Below, piece by piece: positions 46,480-55,683 of a stretch of DNA of 64,000 nt. How positions within the stretch are numbered: position 1 is the first letter of the stretch; each line of letters opens with the position of its first letter. Source of the stretch: DASYAN01 sp963727755 (GTDB lineage: Bacteria; Chloroflexota; Ktedonobacteria; Ktedonobacterales; Ktedonobacteraceae); NCBI GenBank assembly GCA_963727755.1, contig CAVSHN010000008.1, forward strand, positions 584,903-648,902, in the 5' to 3' direction. The notes beneath the pieces are model-generated. The model was not told where the DNA came from. It did no database searches and was given only the letters and a program-made list of their open reading frames with translations. A program made the position numbers and the translations under genes.

Positions 46480-47457
46480 ATGAATACTGAAGAATTAGGG
46501 GATATCATCCATTTAAATATTGACAAGAACAAGCCTACAAAGAAAAAATTTGTCTTTCGTGTGCTTACTACTTTTGCCGTAATATTAGTAATTTTAGCAA
46601 TACTGATAGGTGCTATATCTGCATATAGTGATGAAATATTAACCCATCCTGAGCGCATACCGATAACCACCAATCCTGGACACTACGGGCTAAAATATGA
46701 AAATGTATCCTTCCCCAGTCGTATTGATCATATCCGTCTTAGTGGCTGGTTTATTCCTGCTATATCTTCTAGCAATCGTACAATCATCTTTGCTCATGGA
46801 CATATTGCGAACCGTGTGCAGGCAGATGCGAATCTGATGTCCATGTTCCCCACATTTGTAAAGCATGGATACAACATACTTACATTTGATTTTCGCGACT
46901 CTGGAGAATCCGGTGGAACAATTGATACAGTTGGATATTTAGAGCAGCGAGATCTTGAGGGTGCTCTTGATTATATGAAGAGTCGCCCACAAGGCCAACA
47001 CATCGGGTTTTTGGGATTCTCAATGGGGGCAGCCGTGAGTATACTAGTTGCCGCAAACGAGCCTAGCGTTGAAGGCGTCGTTGCAGACTCCAGTTTTGCC
47101 GATTTGCAGCAATACTTGGATGCAAATCTGAGCAAGTACTCACTCCTCCCTTACTTTCCTTTTACTCCCGTCATGGAATGGCTATGTGCGCCATTGACAG
47201 GCTTCGATCCTTCTATGGTTCAGCCGATCAAGAGCATCGCCCGCATTGCTCCTCGACCTATCTTACTTATCCATGGAGAAGCTGATACGCAGATCAGTGT
47301 TGATAATAGCAGACAGCTCTTTGCCGCCGCACATAATCCCAATGCCCAGCTCTGGACCGTCCCTAAGGCTAACCACACCCAAAGCTACAAAACACAGCCA
47401 GTAGCTTATCTTGACCACGTCCTGACCTTTTTTGGCAAGAGCCTTGGCAGAAAGTAG
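46480..47457 (+). CDS. Membrane-anchored alpha/beta hydrolase
   Basis: The N-terminal helix (VLTTFAVILVILAILIGAISAY) anchors the protein. The hydrolase then shows the strand TIIFAHGHIANR, nucleophile elbow GFLGFSMGAAVS (Ser), acid in HGEADTQISVDN and His in KANHTQSY, a complete triad. The pattern resembles the BEM46/YqkD-like group of alpha/beta hydrolases with unknown substrates. It lies 24 bases after the phosphotransferase gene, so the two probably share a transcript. Confidence 0.8.
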   Translation: MNTEELGDIIHLNIDKNKPTKKKFVFRVLTTFAVILVILAILIGAISAYSDEILTHPERIPITTNPGHYGLKYENVSFPSRIDHIRLSGWFIPAISSSNRTIIFAHGHIANRVQADANLMSMFPTFVKHGYNILTFDFRDSGESGGTIDTVGYLEQRDLEGALDYMKSRPQGQHIGFLGFSMGAAVSILVAANEPSVEGVVADSSFADLQQYLDANLSKYSLLPYFPFTPVMEWLCAPLTGFDPSMVQPIKSIARIAPRPILLIHGEADTQISVDNSRQLFAAAHNPNAQLWTVPKANHTQSYKTQPVAYLDHVLTFFGKSLGRK

Positions 47458-47539
47458 ATAAGCAGTATTTATCACCTCCGCCGCATAAAAGCCTCTGCTT
47501 TAGCTGTGAGGAAATATCACTTTATATCAGGAGGTTCAC

Positions 47540-48433
47540 GTAAATCGTACCGATGTAACATTTCTATCCCACGGAACACGTTGTGCAGCATGGCTCTATC
47601 GACCCGTAGGTCCAGCCCCCTATCCATGTATTGTGCTCGCACATGGTCTAGGCGCGACGCGAGACATGAAGCTCCCTGAATATGCCGAGCATTTCGCAGA
47701 GGCAGGGTTAGCAGCTTTCGTCTTCGACTATCGTCACTTTGGAGCGAGCGATGGTGAACCGCGCCAGCTGCTCAACATCCAATTCCAGCTTGCCGATTGG
47801 GCTGCTGCTATCGCCTATGTTCGGACACTCGAAAGTATCGATCCCGAGCGCATTGCTTTATGGGGCACATCTTTTTCGGGTGGTCATGCCATCGTTACCT
47901 CCGCTCGTGACCAGCGGATTGCAGCCGTGGCAACGCAGGTACCATTCACAGATGGGCTCACCACCATTGCCCCACAGGGATTTTTCGGCACGCTACGGTT
48001 CCTGCAAGCCAGTATCCGCGACATATGGCGTCAACTGCTGAACAAGCCTCCTTACTATATCAGGATAGTTGGCTTGCCCGGATCATTAGCTGTGCTTAAA
48101 ACACCAGGAGCGCTGGAAAGCTTCCAAGAATTTGCTTCCCCGGAGCACTGGGACGACGGTATTCCAGCGCGTGTACTCTTGCATATCGGGTTCTACCGAC
48201 CAATCCAATCAGCTCCGATGGTACAATGTCCTCTACTGATTTGTATTTGCGACGAGGATCAGCTCACTTCTCCTCCAGCCTCGCTCAAAACAGCGAAAGC
48301 GGCACCGCATGCGAAAGTGGTTCACTATCCGGGAGACCACTTCAACATCTACTTCGATCCTCTCTTCAAAAAGGCAGTAACCGCTCAACGTGAGTTCTTT
48401 GTTCGCCATCTGCTAGCAAGGAGCAAACCATGA
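47540..48433 (+). CDS. Alpha/beta hydrolase with lost start codon
   Basis: The hydrolase begins NRTDVTFLSHGTRCAAWLYRP and shows LAHGLGATRDMKLPEYA, nucleophile elbow WGTSFSGGHAIV (Ser), acid in CDEDQLTSP and His in YPGDHFNIYFDP. A strong AGGAGG ribosome site (47529-47534) is followed at the right distance by GTA (47540), not ATG or GTG. The next possible start is GTG at 47633, inside the first core strand. A G-to-A change (GTG to GTA) would explain this. Expression is therefore doubtful unless the codon is misread or mis-sequenced. Confidence 0.7.
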   Translation, partial: VNRTDVTFLSHGTRCAAWLYRPVGPAPYPCIVLAHGLGATRDMKLPEYAEHFAEAGLAAFVFDYRHFGASDGEPRQLLNIQFQLADWAAAIAYVRTLESIDPERIALWGTSFSGGHAIVTSARDQRIAAVATQVPFTDGLTTIAPQGFFGTLRFLQASIRDIWRQLLNKPPYYIRIVGLPGSLAVLKTPGALESFQEFASPEHWDDGIPARVLLHIGFYRPIQSAPMVQCPLLICICDEDQLTSPPASLKTAKAAPHAKVVHYPGDHFNIYFDPLFKKAVTAQREFFVRHLLARSKP

Positions 48434-48501
48434 AATGGGAACTCCAGCGGAAACTGAGGACAACGCCAGACCACATAGGGCCTCTGATTTGAGTGCATGA
48501 T

Positions 48502-49899
48502 CTACCGTCCTCTTCCCCCTCTCCGTTCAGGGGATCTTGACTCATGTGCATTGTGAGATGATGAGGCTTCGCTGGATGATGTGGTTGGAACATTGTTTAA
48601 GATAATAATTGTGCGATCTATCAAGTTACGCACTTCTGCTTCGTCAAAGCTGATATCTATGCAATCCATCCAGCTACGCGCATTCTTGTCAATCCGCTGA
48701 CGGGAGCGTATGCCCATTAGTATGGGAATAGTATCTTTGCCGCCTAATTTGCCAATAGCCTTAAGTACACCGCAAAGCGTGCTTTGGGATTCAATTCGTT
48801 CATCGCCAAACATGCCTATCAGCATGGAAACGTAGTTTTTGTTACATAGTGACCCTATTAAATTAGCTATATTACATCGTCTGTTAAAATCTATCCGCTT
48901 GTTATAAAGCAATTTCGTCAGTTTTGGAACATCGCTTCTATCGCATAGTGATTCTATTGATTTAACTAAAGCTGCCTATACTCTAAGATCATGATAATTT
49001 TCAAGTTCATTCATTATCCCAGATAGCGCGTTTTTATTACCTAATTTGTCAATAGCCTTAACTATGTTACGTTCCACATAACAATCTCTTCGCTCATTGT
49101 GAAGCATGTTCATCAGCTCAGGAACGATTTTTCTAGCACCTAATGATACAAGGGAACCAATTGCTTTAGCATGAGTATATGGGCTAATTTGATCATTGCG
49201 CAGCATATTCATTAACTCGGGAACGACAATTCTATCAGCTAACGATCCAATTGCTTTAAACGTATTATAACGTTTTGTAGAACCGATTTGCCGATTGCGC
49301 AGTATGTCCATCAGCTCGGGGGCAGTAGTTCTACCAACTAACAACCCAATTGCCTTAGCTAGGCCACAACGTAGACAAGGATCGATTTGATTATCATGAA
49401 ACATAGTCATCAGTTCAGAGACGACGGTTCTATCACCTAACTTTCCAATTGTTGCAGCTACACTATAACGTAGGTAAGAATCAATTTGATCATTGCGAAG
49501 CATATTCATCAGCTCGGGGACAACATTTCGATCACCTAGTTTCCCAATAGCTTTAACTATACGCTTTTTTGCGAAATTAGAGATTTGCTCATTATGAAGC
49601 ATATCCATCAACTCAGGAATGACTTTTTTATCACCTAATGATATAATTGCCTTAATTATAGGATCAAACCTTGAAGTCCAGCCACCATTACCTAGCTGAT
49701 CGCGAAGCATGTTCATCAGCTCTGGAACAACAGATTTATCACCTGACGATCTAATTGCTTTTCCATTCTGATAGAACCAAGGTCCTAGGCACCTGCAAGA
49801 AGAACGGCCAGCATCAGGACTACTGCTCTTAGAAGATGATGCATCAAAACTCTCCGTTGATTTCCCTTTTTTATTGCCATCATGGCGTGGTATTCCCAT
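48502..49899 (-). pseudogene. HEAT-repeat protein interrupted by an in-frame amber codon
   Basis: The protein starts at 49899 with a Ser/Lys-rich leader, then at least nine HEAT-like repeats of about 32 residues with the core (A/S)IGKLGDRxVVPELMNMLRNDQIxxxxRxxxxKA. A TAG at 48976-48978 stops it after ENYHDLRV, but the same frame continues without break through AALVKSIESLCDRSDVPKL and four more repeats to 48502. The ancestral length was about 465 residues. The repeats would form a binding solenoid; the partner is unknown. The truncated product of about 307 residues could still fold. Confidence 0.75.
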
Positions 49900-49931
49900 G
49901 AAAATATCGCTTCCTTCTTTTATTTTGACAA

Positions 49932-50174
49932 TTACTGGTATCTTCTCAATATTTTCTTATCATTATCCATATCTGCTGCAACGTTTTTGCAAACCATGGT
50001 AGCAAGCCCAGTTGCGTTGGAGAAGTAAGGCATGACCTCTACTTTGGTATCCTCCTCTACAGGCGATTCCAAAAACTTGTGGGTAATGATAAGAATATTT
50101 TGGGGTAACGTAGCCTGAGAGCATTGGTTATCAGGTAAAGAAGGCACTTCTGGCCATGGTTCACCTTTCGCCAC
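49932..50174 (-). CDS. Small hypothetical protein sharing a segment with the 41-kb protein
   Basis: This 80-residue product is unassigned. Its N-terminus (SLPDNQCSQATLPQNILI) aligns with SPSDDQRSQATLPPIIER of the protein at 41086-41961, and about 45 bases of DNA around it are similar. It could be a truncated member of that family. It lies upstream of the HEAT gene on the same strand. Confidence 0.35.
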   Translation of the reverse strand: MAKGEPWPEVPSLPDNQCSQATLPQNILIITHKFLESPVEEDTKVEVMPYFSNATGLATMVCKNVAADMDNDKKILRRYQ

Positions 50175-50371
50175 TACTTCCTGTGACTCTACCTATTTGG
50201 AATCTCATAAAGGATATCGCTGGTGAATTAAAAGTGTTACTTGTTCGAGAGAAACCTCAAGGGCGCTCTCAGCATTGCCAACGTTGGTTGAAAATAGAGA
50301 GGGTATTCATGATTCCTCATCGTTTCTTCCTCCATGTCTGTAGTTATTCCTCATGTTACCAACATTTTAAC
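50175..50371. other. Gene-free stretch
   Basis: No gene or recognisable repeat. It leads into the DnaA-box cluster. Confidence 0.4.
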
Positions 50372-50424
50372 TTATCCACAATTATGCTTAAAATATGTGG
50401 ATAACCACAAGATTATGTGGATAA
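50372..50424. promoter_or_regulatory. Cluster of three consensus DnaA boxes
   Basis: TTATCCACA at 50372-50380 and its complement TGTGGATAA at 50396-50404 and 50416-50424 are all perfect matches to the 9-mer. They lie about 115 bases upstream of the AAA ATPase gene. No dnaA, dnaN or rep gene is near. Confidence 0.65.
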
Positions 50425-50538
50425 GTCAACTCTTTTAGACCAAAGTACGACATTCTCTCAAACACCGCCACTAGTAATCTACCCCTTGACCGTTAATGGT
50501 AAAATAGGAAAAAACTATTCTGAAGAAGGGAGTATTTT

Positions 50539-51894
50539 ATGCGCTTCGCAGTGAAGAGTGTTGAAGCATATGGACTCTACAATCGCTTTGACCTCAAAGT
50601 GAACTTACGAGATGATATTAATGTTCTCTATGGCAGAAATGGTAGCGGCAAAACTACTTTGCTGCATATTCTAGCCAATATCCTGAATGGCTCTATCGAT
50701 CGCTTCCTTCATTTGAATTTTAAGCATATCAAACTTATTACAAGCGAAAATAACACCATTGAGTTATATCAAGATCAGACCTCTCTTCCTGAAGTCCTGC
50801 GCATTCGTCTCCTTTTTAACAATCAACAAATTCATCAGATAGAACATACACCTAGACAATCTATCTTATTTGAAGATGAGTCTGAAGATGATATGACAAC
50901 GGAATATAAAACCAGCGAAACTATAAAAAAAGAGTTAAAAACGGAGTCTCCTGCTTATTTTCCCGCATTTCGTACAATGATCGAAGCATGGGCCTCTTCA
51001 CATGTAGGTACATCAATCTCTACAACAGGAAGCTTTACACCGAGCAATACTAGAAGGATCGATCCCTACAAACTCAATTTGCTTGCGCGTGAACTTTTTG
51101 GGAAGTTTATACCTGATATAAAGTATCCATCACTTTCTGATACTGCATCTAGAATTGCTCGTGTGGTGGAAAAAGCCACATATGAAGTCGCCAGAAACAG
51201 CCAGGAGATGCTCTCAGAAGCATTTGTGGAAGCATACCGAGCAATATTATCAAATTTTCCAGTAGAAGATGCAAATGACTCAATAAATAATATAGTAAGT
51301 GAAATTTATGATCTTCAAGATAAATTAGAAAAAAATGAAATTTTATCGAGTCACTCTTCGCAATCTCCTTCTAGTGATGTATACAAACGCATCGGAGAAA
51401 TGCTTGCAACTGTAAGACCTCTGGGTAATCCTGCAGCTGTACGAGTGTTATCTGCCTACAGGAAATCACTACGAGAACAAAATGATATACAAAGCAAGAT
51501 ATACGCACCTATTGAAAAATACATTGACGGAGTCAATGAGTTTCTCGAAGGAAAAAAGATAGCTATCTTACCACAACAAAGCCCTACAAGTAGAGCAAGG
51601 GTAGCACTGGTTTTTGAGAATAACCAAACCGCAGGTTTACAATCACTTTCATCGGGTGAGCAACAAATTGTTAGCATGCTATATGCAGCCTCTCCTGCTT
51701 TAACAAAAGCTGGAAGTATCGTATTAATTGATGAGCCTGAAATATCTCTTCATATTGACTGGCAACGAAATTTATTACGCAAAATGCAACAGCAACTTGG
51801 AGAACGTCAAATTATTGTATGCACCCATTCACCCGAGATAGGCGGTGACCATTTAGAAGCATTTCAAGAGATAGAATTGATATCAAGATCATAG
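50539..51894 (+). CDS. SMC/OLD-like AAA ATPase
   Basis: This 451-residue protein has Walker A GRNGSGKTT (residues 32-40), a central helical insertion, the ABC-type signature LQSLSSGEQQIVSML, Walker B GSIVLIDEPEISLHIDW and the His-switch VCTHSPEI. This layout fits stand-alone ABC/SMC-like ATPases (RecF/OLD type) without a Toprim domain, many of which act in DNA repair or defence with a partner. No partner nuclease is adjacent. The gene is monocistronic, with the DnaA-box cluster in its upstream region. Confidence 0.8.
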   Translation: MRFAVKSVEAYGLYNRFDLKVNLRDDINVLYGRNGSGKTTLLHILANILNGSIDRFLHLNFKHIKLITSENNTIELYQDQTSLPEVLRIRLLFNNQQIHQIEHTPRQSILFEDESEDDMTTEYKTSETIKKELKTESPAYFPAFRTMIEAWASSHVGTSISTTGSFTPSNTRRIDPYKLNLLARELFGKFIPDIKYPSLSDTASRIARVVEKATYEVARNSQEMLSEAFVEAYRAILSNFPVEDANDSINNIVSEIYDLQDKLEKNEILSSHSSQSPSSDVYKRIGEMLATVRPLGNPAAVRVLSAYRKSLREQNDIQSKIYAPIEKYIDGVNEFLEGKKIAILPQQSPTSRARVALVFENNQTAGLQSLSSGEQQIVSMLYAASPALTKAGSIVLIDEPEISLHIDWQRNLLRKMQQQLGERQIIVCTHSPEIGGDHLEAFQEIELISRS

Positions 51895-51917
51895 CAATGA
51901 ATTGTCTACTTTGCAAC

Positions 51918-53915
51918 TCATTGCTCGCTTTGTAGAGGTCTCAGTATCACTTTCGATACTTTGTGCCCACTTTTCCCGTGGGGTGAGCCATTGCAAAAAC
52001 CCTCCGTGCCCCCTACACCCTTTTCTCTCCCCATAAACTGGCTATTGTACAGATCGGCGTAGAAGCCGTTGCCAGCGAGCAATTCCTGATGAGTCCCCTT
52101 CTCTATGATTGTCCCATGGTTCATTACCAAAATCAGATCCGCGTCGCGGATCGTGGAGAGTCGGTGGGCAATCACAAAGCTTGTCCGTCCTTTCATCAAC
52201 TCAGCCATTGCCTTCTGGATCAGCATTTCCGTACGCGTATCAACGCTACTAGTCGCTTCATCCAAGATCAAAATCCCTGGATCAGCCAGAAACGCACGAG
52301 CAATCGTCAATAACTGCTTCTGACCCTGCGAGATATTGGTCGCATCTTCATTTAGAACAGTATTATAACTCTCTGGCAATGTCCTAATAAAGTGATGTGC
52401 ATACGCCGCCTTAGCCGCCTGGACAATATCTGTCTCCGTCGCATTCTCCCATCCATAAGCAATATTCTCACGGATAGTTCCATTGAAGAGCCAAGTATCC
52501 TGGAGCACCATACCAAATGTGTGGCGCAGATCCCCACGTCTGATGTGCGTAATATCTACACCATCCACCAGAATGCGACCACCATTGACTTCATAGAAGC
52601 GCATCAGCAAATTGACCAAGGTCGTCTTGCCAGCACCAGTCGGACCAACAATGGCGATCATCTGCCCCGGCTTAACATCGATACTCATATCCTCCATCAA
52701 GATGGCATCTTCTTTATAGCCAAACTTGACATGCTCGAACTGGACCGCACCTTGTGGATGCACGAGTACTTTGGCATCAACAGCCTCTGGTACCTCTTCC
52801 TGCTCATCGAGCAGTTCAAAGATACGCTCCGCCGACGCCATAGCCGATTGAATCACATTGGCAAAATTGGCCAGTTGGATGATCGGCTGAGTAAACTGCT
52901 GGGCATATTGAATAAACGCTTGCACATCTCCAATGGTAATCGCACTCTGAGTAACAAGTATGCCACCAACCACAGCCACAAAGACATAGCCCAAGTTGCC
53001 AATAAATCTCATCAGCGGCATAATCATACTAGAAACAAATTGCGCTTTCCAGCCAGCATCATAGAGTTTCTCATTGCGCCCCATAAATTCAGCAATAGAT
53101 TGTTTTTCGCGTCCAAATGCCTTAATGATCTTGTGGCCCGTATACATCTCCTCAACATGGCCATTGAGTTCGCCCAACGCACGCTGTTGTTGTCTGAAGT
53201 ACTCTTGCGAACGTTTTGCAACTCCTATCGTGACAATCAGACTGAGTGGCAGGGTGAGCAGCACAATCAAGCTCAGCAGTGGACTAATAGTCAGCATCAT
53301 CACAATCACACCCAGCAGAGTAATTGCTGAGGTAATCACCTGTGTGATGCTCTGCTGGAGAGTGGTGCTGAGGCTATCCATATCATTGACGGCGCGGCTA
53401 AGAATTTCGCCATGCGGACGTGAGTCAAAAAACTTGAGAGGCAGACGTGAAAGCTTTTCATCTACCTCTTTGCGCAGTTGGTACACTGTTTCTTGCGCCA
53501 CACCTGCCATCACATACTGCTGAATATACATGAAAATGGCACTAATAATGTAGAGCCCAAGTAGAATCAGCAGAACCGTCCCGATATAGCCAAAATCGAC
53601 GCCCGAGCTTGGCTGATGTCTGAGCAACGCTTGGTATTTCGCCAAGAGACCTTCGAAAAGTTTGGTAGTTGCTAGCCCAAGAATCTTCGGACCAATAATG
53701 TTGAATATTGTGCCAATAATCGCGGCTACAAGTAAGATCACCAAACGATATTTTTGTGGCAAGAAGTAGACAAGTAACCGCTTAGATGTACCTTTAAAAT
53801 CCTTAGCTTTCTCGACAGGCCTACCCATTGCGCCCCAATTTCCTCCTCTGCCCATAGGCCCGCCACCCATACCCATATTACCGCCAGATCTCTGTCCTTT
53901 ACGATCCTGACTCAT
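51918..53915 (-). CDS. ABC exporter subunit (half-transporter), larger partner
   Basis: This 665-residue protein has a Gly/Met-rich N-terminus, six membrane helices (for example LVILLVAAIIGTIFNIIGP) and a C-terminal ATPase with Walker A GPTGAGKTT, the region ATNISQGQKQLLTIARAFL with a modified signature (ISQGQ instead of LSGGQ), and Walker B ILILDEATSSVD. A degenerate signature in one half is typical of heterodimeric MDR-like exporters. Its start overlaps the stop of the partner gene by four bases. The C-terminal extension after FMGREKG is short and variable. It appears intact. Confidence 0.88.
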   Translation of the reverse strand: MSQDRKGQRSGGNMGMGGGPMGRGGNWGAMGRPVEKAKDFKGTSKRLLVYFLPQKYRLVILLVAAIIGTIFNIIGPKILGLATTKLFEGLLAKYQALLRHQPSSGVDFGYIGTVLLILLGLYIISAIFMYIQQYVMAGVAQETVYQLRKEVDEKLSRLPLKFFDSRPHGEILSRAVNDMDSLSTTLQQSITQVITSAITLLGVIVMMLTISPLLSLIVLLTLPLSLIVTIGVAKRSQEYFRQQQRALGELNGHVEEMYTGHKIIKAFGREKQSIAEFMGRNEKLYDAGWKAQFVSSMIMPLMRFIGNLGYVFVAVVGGILVTQSAITIGDVQAFIQYAQQFTQPIIQLANFANVIQSAMASAERIFELLDEQEEVPEAVDAKVLVHPQGAVQFEHVKFGYKEDAILMEDMSIDVKPGQMIAIVGPTGAGKTTLVNLLMRFYEVNGGRILVDGVDITHIRRGDLRHTFGMVLQDTWLFNGTIRENIAYGWENATETDIVQAAKAAYAHHFIRTLPESYNTVLNEDATNISQGQKQLLTIARAFLADPGILILDEATSSVDTRTEMLIQKAMAELMKGRTSFVIAHRLSTIRDADLILVMNHGTIIEKGTHQELLAGNGFYADLYNSQFMGREKGVGGTEGFCNGSPHGKSGHKVSKVILRPLQSEQ

Positions 53916-55651
53916 ACAATTCCCTCCGAGATTTCCTCCATCGAGAGCTGTGAGGAAACAATTTCATAATAGACCTTACAGGTCTTCATCAATGCCCGAT
54001 GGGTACCGATGCCTGCAATATGACCTTCATCCAAAACAATAATCTGGTTCGCATCCATAACTGTGCTGACACGCTGGGAGACGATAAGGACCGTCAATTC
54101 ACGTGTTTCCTTTTTCAGAGCAGACCGCAATCTGGCATCAGTTTTAAAGTCCAGAGCAGAGAAACTATCGTCAAACACGTAAATTTCTGGTTTCCTGACC
54201 AGAGCACGTGCAATAGAAAGACGCTGCTTCTGACCACCCGAAACGTTCGTCCCTCCCTGAGCAATGACCGTGTTAAACCCATCTATCTTTTCCGCAATGA
54301 ATTCGCTGGCCTGTGCAACCTCAGCGGCGTGCCTAACTTCTTCTTCAGAAGCATCTTCTTTGCCATAGCGAACGTTCTCACTGATTGTTCCCGAGAACAG
54401 GACAGCCTTTTGTGGCACAAAACCAATTTTCGCCCGCAAATCGTCCTGCGCAATTTCGCGTACATCCACGCCATCAACTAGGATCTGACCATTATCGATA
54501 TCATAAAAGCGCGGTATCAAGCTAACCAGCGTTGATTTGCCCGAGCCAGTGCCACCGATAATCGCTGTAACCTGACCTGGTTGAGCCATGAAGGAAATGT
54601 TGGTGAGTGCTGGCTCTTCTGCGCCAGGATAGCTGAAGGTCACATTGTGAAATTCTACATAGCCTTTCTTCTGATCGGCCCGCATTACTTGGTCAGCATC
54701 TTTGATTTCAGGCTGCATCGCGAGCACTTCATTGATTCTGGCCGCGGAAACTTCGGCACGGGGGAGCATAATAAACATCATCGAGACCATCAGCAAGGAG
54801 AAGAGAATCAACATAGAATATTGCAAGAAGGCAATGAGCGCTCCTACCTGCATATCTCCATTATCGATGCGAATAGCGCCAAACCAGAGGATAGCAATGC
54901 TAGAAAAATTCAGGCAAAGCATCATAATTGGCATGAGCGATGCCAAAAGCCTATTCACCCTGATAGCAACGTCGGTCAAATCCAGATTTGCCCCATCGAA
55001 ACGCTGCTCCTCATACCGCTGCCGATCAAATGCTCGCACCACGCGTACCCCGGTCAGACCCTCATCTAGAATGAGATTGAGTCTATCTAGCTTGACCTGC
55101 ATAACACGAAACATCGGGATGGCCTTGCTTGCCATGATAATGATGACGACAGCAAGAATGGGAATACCCACGACTAGAATCCAGGAGAGTCCTGCATCCT
55201 GATTGACTGCCAGAATAATGCCAGCAATCATAGTAAATGGAGCAGTAATCATGACATTGAGTATCATAATCAGGACTTGCTGTACCTGTGTAGTATCATT
55301 AGTAGTACGTGTAATCAGAGAAGCTGTACCCATCGTATCAAACTCATGGAGAGAAAATTGTCCCACATGGGTAAAAAGCGTGGCGCGAACAATCTTACCA
55401 AAGCCAGTTGCAACTCGGGAAGAGAAGAAAACGCCGACGATGGCGGCCACGATCCCCCCCAAGGCCACCAGCAGCATGATACCGCCCGTTCGCCAGATGT
55501 AGCCAGTATCGCCCTTGGTAATCCCATGATCGACAATATCTGCCATCAGATTTGGTAGATACAGGCTCGTCATAGCTTGTATAAAGGCAAGCACAATAAT
55601 AAGCGCGAGTAATGCTCAATACGGTTTTAAAAACCGTAGCAACTTGATCAT
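53912..55651 (-). CDS. ABC exporter subunit, smaller partner, with in-frame TGA at codon 12
   Basis: The natural start at 55651 gives MIKLLRFLKPY, then TGA (55616-55618) where family members have Trp, then ALLALIIVLAFIQAMTSLYLPNLMADIVDHGI. Downstream everything is intact: six membrane helices, Walker A GGTGSGKST, signature VSGGQKQRLSIARAL and Walker B IYVFDDSFSALD. A GTG at 55594 could restart translation but would remove most of the first helix. The change is a single TGG-to-TGA transition or a sequence error. With the adjacent gene it forms a heterodimeric exporter of drugs or lipids. Confidence 0.85.
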
Positions 55652-55683
55652 TTTCTGACCCCCATTAGATCTCTCTTTCCAGC

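Noticed and set aside
50372..50424. Chromosomal origin of replication
   Set aside because: Three DnaA boxes alone are too few, and no dnaA, dnaN, gyr or AT-rich unwinding region is present.
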